Positions 11,830-11,838 of a DNA stretch of 11,838 nt are shown here, in pieces. The notes under the pieces were generated by a model. It saw only the letters and a list, made by a program, of their open reading frames with translations. It did no database searches and was not told the DNA's origin. How positions within the stretch are numbered: the stretch's first letter is position 1; each line of letters opens with the position of its first letter. Origin of the DNA: an uncultured Collinsella sp. (lineage in GTDB: Bacteria; Actinomycetota; Coriobacteriia; Coriobacteriales; Coriobacteriaceae); NCBI GenBank assembly GCA_900554595.1, contig USHZ01000047.1, positions 1 through 11,838 on the forward strand, given 5' to 3'. A program made the translations under genes and the position numbers.

Positions 11830-11838
11830 GGAGGAACA
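11830..11838 (+). promoter_or_regulatory. Ribosome binding site of a gene starting outside the window
   Basis: GGAGGAA (11830-11836) followed by CA at the very end. A + strand start codon is expected within a few bases beyond the window. The gene itself cannot be identified. Confidence 0.55.

Overview
The window looks like chromosomal DNA of a GC-rich Gram-positive bacterium, most likely a gut actinobacterium of the Coriobacteriia (Collinsella-like). This is an inference from four things: strong G/C third-position bias, GGAGG-type ribosome binding sites with some GTG/TTG starts, a secreted InlB-type repeat protein ending in an LAxTG sorting signal (typical of actinobacterial class E sortases), and a receptor kinase with a DUF6273-like outer domain. 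No rRNA, tRNA, IS element or CRISPR array was seen.

Left part, + strand (1-5491): an unrecognised small one-span membrane protein (280-714); an orphan helix-turn-helix protein with a TTG start and more AT-rich DNA (863-1426); rmuC (1478-2833) with a strong terminator; a half-size ABC exporter (2960-4762) whose promoter area holds a perfect 14-bp palindrome; and nth, endonuclease III (4826-5491), probably read from the exporter transcript.

Middle (5492-7250): an AT-rich intergenic stretch with three separate inverted repeats precedes a 507-residue secreted, wall-anchored protein with four long and one short InlB B-type repeats. One repeat has a sharply different codon usage. A strong terminator follows. 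A bidirectional 16-bp hairpin (7315-7353) separates this gene from the convergent minus-strand genes.

Right part, minus strand (7383-11517), read right to left: an FHA protein (10561-11517), its own terminator, a transmembrane Ser/Thr kinase (8408-10417) and a second FHA protein (7383-8372) that is a paralogue of the first. This is the most unusual part of the window. A membrane kinase with an outside DUF6273-like domain is flanked by two FHA proteins that share an uncharacterised ~200-residue helical N-terminal domain and both lack the canonical FHA 'GR' arginine. A plausible working model is an outside-signal sensor that phosphorylates threonines read by the FHA proteins. A 16-bp motif (15/16 identical) lies upstream of both the kinase and the surface repeat protein, hinting at shared control.

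Right edge (11518-11838): a divergent control region. It holds a TATAAT box for the first FHA gene, a G8 tract at that gene's ribosome binding site and, on the + strand, a leader with a 20-codon ORF, a 10-bp inverted repeat and an intrinsic terminator that share bases, then a GGAGGAA site just before the end. With no + gene upstream, this looks like an attenuator for a gene starting just outside the window.
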